NCBI RefSeq assembly: GCF_900168005.1 | Contig: NZ_FUYP01000003.1 | Coordinates: 1-64,000 of the forward strand | Length of the DNA stretch: 64,000 nucleotides | Source: Sphingopyxis flava | Lineage (GTDB): Bacteria; Pseudomonadota; Alphaproteobacteria; Sphingomonadales; Sphingomonadaceae | Direction: 5' to 3' | Shown: piece by piece, positions 61,373 to 64,000 of the stretch | Position numbering within the stretch: the first letter of the stretch is position 1 | How the letters are laid out: each line of letters starts with the position of its first letter | Position numbers and translations under genes: made by a program | The notes under the pieces: generated by a model | Told to the model about the DNA's origin: nothing | The model's input: only the letters and a program-made list of their open reading frames with translations | Databases searched by the model: none

Positions 61373-61938
61373 CCGCACCGCCTCCCTTCACCGGTCTGCG
61401 CATGTTCGGCTATCGGCTCATCTACGCCGATCCTGCGTGGGCATTTGAGAACTGGTCCGAGAAGGGCGAGGATCGGAACGCGAATCAACACTATGACACG
61501 ATGACGGTGGAGCAGATTGCCGCACTGCCGGTCGGTGAGCTGGCATCGGGTGACTGCGCCCTTGCTATGTGGGTCACCGATCCGCTGCTCGACCGCGCCA
61601 TCGACGTGATGAAGCATTGGGGCTTCCGCTACACCACGGTGCTTTTCACCTGGACCAAGGAGAAGCCCAGCGGTGCTGAACATATCGGCACGGGCTATTA
61701 TACCCGCGCCAATCCCGAAATGTGCCTCCTGGGCATGATGGGCAGCGTGCCGCGGCGCAGTGCAGCGGTGCGGCAGTGGCGCCACGCCCCCGTGCGCGAG
61801 CACAGCCGCAAGCCCGACGAATTCGCGGACGATCTGATACGGCTCTTCGGCGATGTCCCGAGGGTCGAACTCTTCGCACGGACCAAGCGTCCCGGCTGGG
61901 ACGCATGGGGCAACCAGGTCGAAAAGTTCATGGCTTGA
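61369..61938 (+). CDS. MT-A70 family adenine methyltransferase
   Basis: A 189-aa protein with the MT-A70 catalytic motif in the form DPAW (IYADPAWAFENWSEKG, residues ~18-33; usual DPPW), a mid-region CALAMWVTDPLLDRAIDVMK, and the C-terminal HSRKPDEFADDLIRLFGD and ELFARTKRPGWDAWGNQ. These are the marks of phage-borne N6-adenine methyltransferases. ATG overlaps the preceding stop. Its 3' end overlaps the convergent 101-aa gene by 11 bases. Confidence 0.88.
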   Translation: MTAPPPFTGLRMFGYRLIYADPAWAFENWSEKGEDRNANQHYDTMTVEQIAALPVGELASGDCALAMWVTDPLLDRAIDVMKHWGFRYTTVLFTWTKEKPSGAEHIGTGYYTRANPEMCLLGMMGSVPRRSAAVRQWRHAPVREHSRKPDEFADDLIRLFGDVPRVELFARTKRPGWDAWGNQVEKFMA

Positions 61939-62233
61939 TAGAGCGCTCCGCCTCGGCGCGGTCGTACGCCTCGATGAGCGGGTTTTCCTCGCCAGCCGCG
62001 GCGGCGCCGGCGCTCAGCCGCCCGATCATCTCCTTGCGGCGCTCGTCGGACAAGCCCTTCATCAGGCGAGGCTCAACGCACTCCTGCGCATCGCACAAGC
62101 GTACGGCGCCGGTGATTCGATCAAGGCGCACAACCTGCGCCTTGCTCATGGGTTCGACGTCATAGCGGAAGAGCCAGCCCGCGAAAGCGAGCAGAGCGAA
62201 GGCGGCGAAAAGCCAAGCTGCCGTGCGGTTCAT
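61928..62233 (-). CDS. membrane-anchored small phage protein
   Basis: A 101-aa protein with one N-terminal helix (AAWLFAAFALLAFAGWLF), then a soluble part with two close cysteines (VRLCDAQECVEP) and a charged helix. Convergent with the MT-A70 gene. Could be an accessory lysis or cell-envelope protein of the element, but no motif proves it. Confidence 0.6.
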   Translation of the reverse strand: MNRTAAWLFAAFALLAFAGWLFRYDVEPMSKAQVVRLDRITGAVRLCDAQECVEPRLMKGLSDERRKEMIGRLSAGAAAAGEENPLIEAYDRAEAERSIKP

Positions 62234-62280
62234 GGCGCCGCTCTATAGCCGCGTTTAGCGATTCATGCCAGTCGCTTCGA

Positions 62281-64000
62281 TTACTGGCCTAGATAGGTTT
62301 CCGCATACCACTCTTCGGCGCGCGCGAATTTGTCGAGCTCTTCGTCGGTGAGCTGATTGAGGAACGCGGCGCGATCCTTCTTCGCGATCGGCCCGAGCGG
62401 ATGGGCGCGCTTGATGCTCGCGGCCAAATCCTTGTCGTCGATGCCGAGCGCGATCATGCGCTCGATCGCCTTCTCAAGCGCGTCCTCGTCGCCATAGCGG
62501 AGAGCCTGCCGATAATCGCGCAGCGCCTCCGAGCGGGGCGAGCTATAGCCGCCCTCCGAGGTTTGGCCCTTCACCCCCTTGAGCCAGTCGTAAGCGATGC
62601 CGCGCGCTTCGTCGTAAGCGATCTCTCCGGGGGAGCGGCGATAGACGATGGCGTCGACCCACGACCCGCCATATCCGCGCGAGGGCTTCGCGGTGGCTGC
62701 GTCGTACTCGTTCTCAAGGCTGAACGTCTGGAACAGGTTGCGCCAGCGATCGCGCAGAACGCGGGTTGCGAACAGATCCGGCCACAGCTTCTTGCCCGTC
62801 GCGCTCTCGAGCGGGAGCGTAACCGCCGGCGATAGGGCCGTGCCGATCTTGTTGACCGGCGCCTTGAACGGCGCGGCGACGACCGACCAGAACGACCCGC
62901 GGCCCTGCTCATAGGCGTGGAGCGCGCTCATCGCATCGCCATAGCCGAACCAGGACAAGGCATCGGACAGCGCGCCTTGCGTGCGCAGCGTGACAATCTC
63001 GCCGTCGGCATTGCGGCCGAGGATGATGTGGAGCTGGCGCTTCTGCTCGTCGGAAAGCTCGTCTTCCTCATCGCCGAAAAAGAGCCAGTTCCAGAGCGTG
63101 ATGGCCCCGAACACCATCATCGCGCGCATCGCGAGCCACGCCGTCATGCGCGTACCCGAGGCTGCGGCGAGGAGGGAACCGGTCGCGATACCCTTGCCGA
63201 CCCCCTGCGAATAGGCGTTCGACGTCAGGCGCCAGTAGCGCTTGGTGTTGATTTCGAGCCACGACCAGAACGGAATCATATGCGTGCGCAGCCAGGCGCC
63301 GCCGTCGGAGATTGCGCCATAGTCGCCTACCAGATCGCGAGCGAGCAGCGCGGCGCGATCCTTGGGGTCCGTGACCGCGTCGACCATGCCGGGAACCGAT
63401 GCCCCATAGCCGATCTTCGCCTGGCTCTCGCCCGCCTCGATGCGCTCGACGTAATCGAGATAGGCCGCATAGCGAAACACGTTCTCGCGCCACTGCGTGA
63501 AGCCCTGCAACCCGCGCCAGACCTTGCCGAGCGCGGCCATCGTGACCTTGTCGGGACGGTAGGACTTGTCCTGCGTCAGCGCCTCGAAGGCCGACAGGCG
63601 GTTGATGTCAGGGATTTCCTGCACCGATAGCCCCGAATCGAATACGCCCCGCTCAACCGCTTCCTCATATCGCGGCGAGGGAGCGGCCTTCTCGCGCATC
63701 ACTGCGGCCAGTTCGCGGGCCGCGATCGCCGTCTTGCGCAGCAAGCGCGGATTTCCGGCGAGAACGGCGTCAAGGTCGCCGGTCAGGTTGTTGACGTTGT
63801 ACTTGATGACACGGCGCGGGTTGATGAGAACCCAGCGCTTCCACGCGCGGAGCGGCGCGGCCAGTGCCTCGCCGAGCAGGCCCTCGACGTCTTCACGGCG
63901 GAGCTGGTTCAGCGTGTCGGCCACCTCTTGCGGCAGGATCATCGAATATTTCTCGCCACCCATCGCGAGCGCGTTGCGCGCCTGGGCGAGCGCGGGCAGC
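62281..64000 (-). CDS. C-terminal part of a large phage protein, cut by window edge
   Basis: The reading frame runs from the stop at 62281 to the right end of the window (in frame to 63999; LPALAQARNALAMGGEKYS precedes the first ATG), so the true start lies outside. 572 residues are visible. One region near residues 275-305 is hydrophobic (TAWLAMRAMMVFGAITLWNWLFFG), the rest soluble and helical; the end reads EEWYAETYLGQ. The layout (NPRRVIKYNVNNLTGDLD, FRYAAYLDYVERIEAG) resembles domains found at the C-terminus of very large polyvalent virion-injected proteins (LPD38-like). That assignment is inference. Confidence 0.6.
   Translation of the reverse strand, partial: LPALAQARNALAMGGEKYSMILPQEVADTLNQLRREDVEGLLGEALAAPLRAWKRWVLINPRRVIKYNVNNLTGDLDAVLAGNPRLLRKTAIAARELAAVMREKAAPSPRYEEAVERGVFDSGLSVQEIPDINRLSAFEALTQDKSYRPDKVTMAALGKVWRGLQGFTQWRENVFRYAAYLDYVERIEAGESQAKIGYGASVPGMVDAVTDPKDRAALLARDLVGDYGAISDGGAWLRTHMIPFWSWLEINTKRYWRLTSNAYSQGVGKGIATGSLLAAASGTRMTAWLAMRAMMVFGAITLWNWLFFGDEEDELSDEQKRQLHIILGRNADGEIVTLRTQGALSDALSWFGYGDAMSALHAYEQGRGSFWSVVAAPFKAPVNKIGTALSPAVTLPLESATGKKLWPDLFATRVLRDRWRNLFQTFSLENEYDAATAKPSRGYGGSWVDAIVYRRSPGEIAYDEARGIAYDWLKGVKGQTSEGGYSSPRSEALRDYRQALRYGDEDALEKAIERMIALGIDDKDLAASIKRAHPLGPIAKKDRAAFLNQLTDEELDKFARAEEWYAETYLGQ

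Noticed and set aside
57404-61938. Restriction-modification system
   Set aside because: Three methyltransferases are present, but no gene with an endonuclease motif lies among or next to them, so orphan phage methyltransferases are the better reading.
1-64000. CRISPR arrays, rRNA operons and complete tRNA genes
   Set aside because: I saw no regularly spaced direct repeats and no rRNA-like sequence; the only tRNA-like sequence is the 3' fragment at 57039-57085.

Overview
The window is high-GC DNA densely packed with protein genes. It comes from an alphaproteobacterium, most likely a sphingomonad (Sphingopyxis/Sphingomonas-like). The inference rests on a PhaR-type PHA regulator, an EcfG-type promoter (GGAAC-N16-CGTT), a large TonB-dependent receptor, an E2/E3 pair of alphaproteobacterial type, many acyl-CoA dehydrogenases and an archaeal-type ProRS. 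No rRNA, CRISPR array or intact tRNA is visible. Species assignment is inference only.

Layout. (1) 957-13187, minus strand: a complete dissimilatory nitrate reductase operon, narK (fused double MFS transporter)-narG-narH-narJ-narI-PpiC-type isomerase-two small unknown genes-nnrS. Genes are joined by 4-8 bp overlaps or short gaps, and a small CopD-like membrane protein lies convergent to the end. (2) 13376-16230: a PRC-barrel protein behind an apparent general-stress (EcfG) promoter, a 57-aa membrane peptide, a two-way terminator, an alanine-rich lipoprotein and a secreted M28 peptidase. (3) 16373-31800: housekeeping genes (ettA, lipA, a RatA/COQ10-like protein, alr, phaR, proS) mixed with a NYN-domain protein, putP, carbonic anhydrase, a cyclase-family hydrolase, an MHS-type MFS transporter and a TonB-dependent receptor. 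(4) 31801-45506: rnr, an XRE/MmyB-like regulator divergent from a small membrane protein, a CocE-type hydrolase, a universal stress protein, PDH E2 and E3, a PAP2 phosphatase, an EamA transporter, a GFA protein, a secreted amidohydrolase and a lipoprotein.

(5) 45516-57023: an acyl-CoA catabolic island. It has an enoyl-CoA hydratase, two pairs of adjacent unequal acyl-CoA dehydrogenase subunits, a further single acyl-CoA dehydrogenase, an AMACR-like racemase/CoA transferase, a thiolase, an SDR dehydrogenase and an NMO-family flavoprotein. Together these can carry out dehydrogenation, hydration, oxidation, thiolysis and epimerisation of a branched or cyclic acyl-CoA. Two near-identical 16-bp palindromes lie upstream of the acyl-CoA dehydrogenases and probably bind one shared regulator.

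(6) 57039-64000: the left end of an integrated phage-like element. A 47-nt fragment matching the 3' end of a tRNA-Lys(TTT) gene marks the junction. Next comes a tightly overlapping plus-strand cassette with three different DNA methyltransferases (C5-cytosine with an unusual repeated target-recognition region, an SPPY-type amino-methyltransferase, and an MT-A70 adenine type) and small Cys-rich or basic proteins. Convergent minus-strand genes follow, ending in a large phage protein cut by the window edge.
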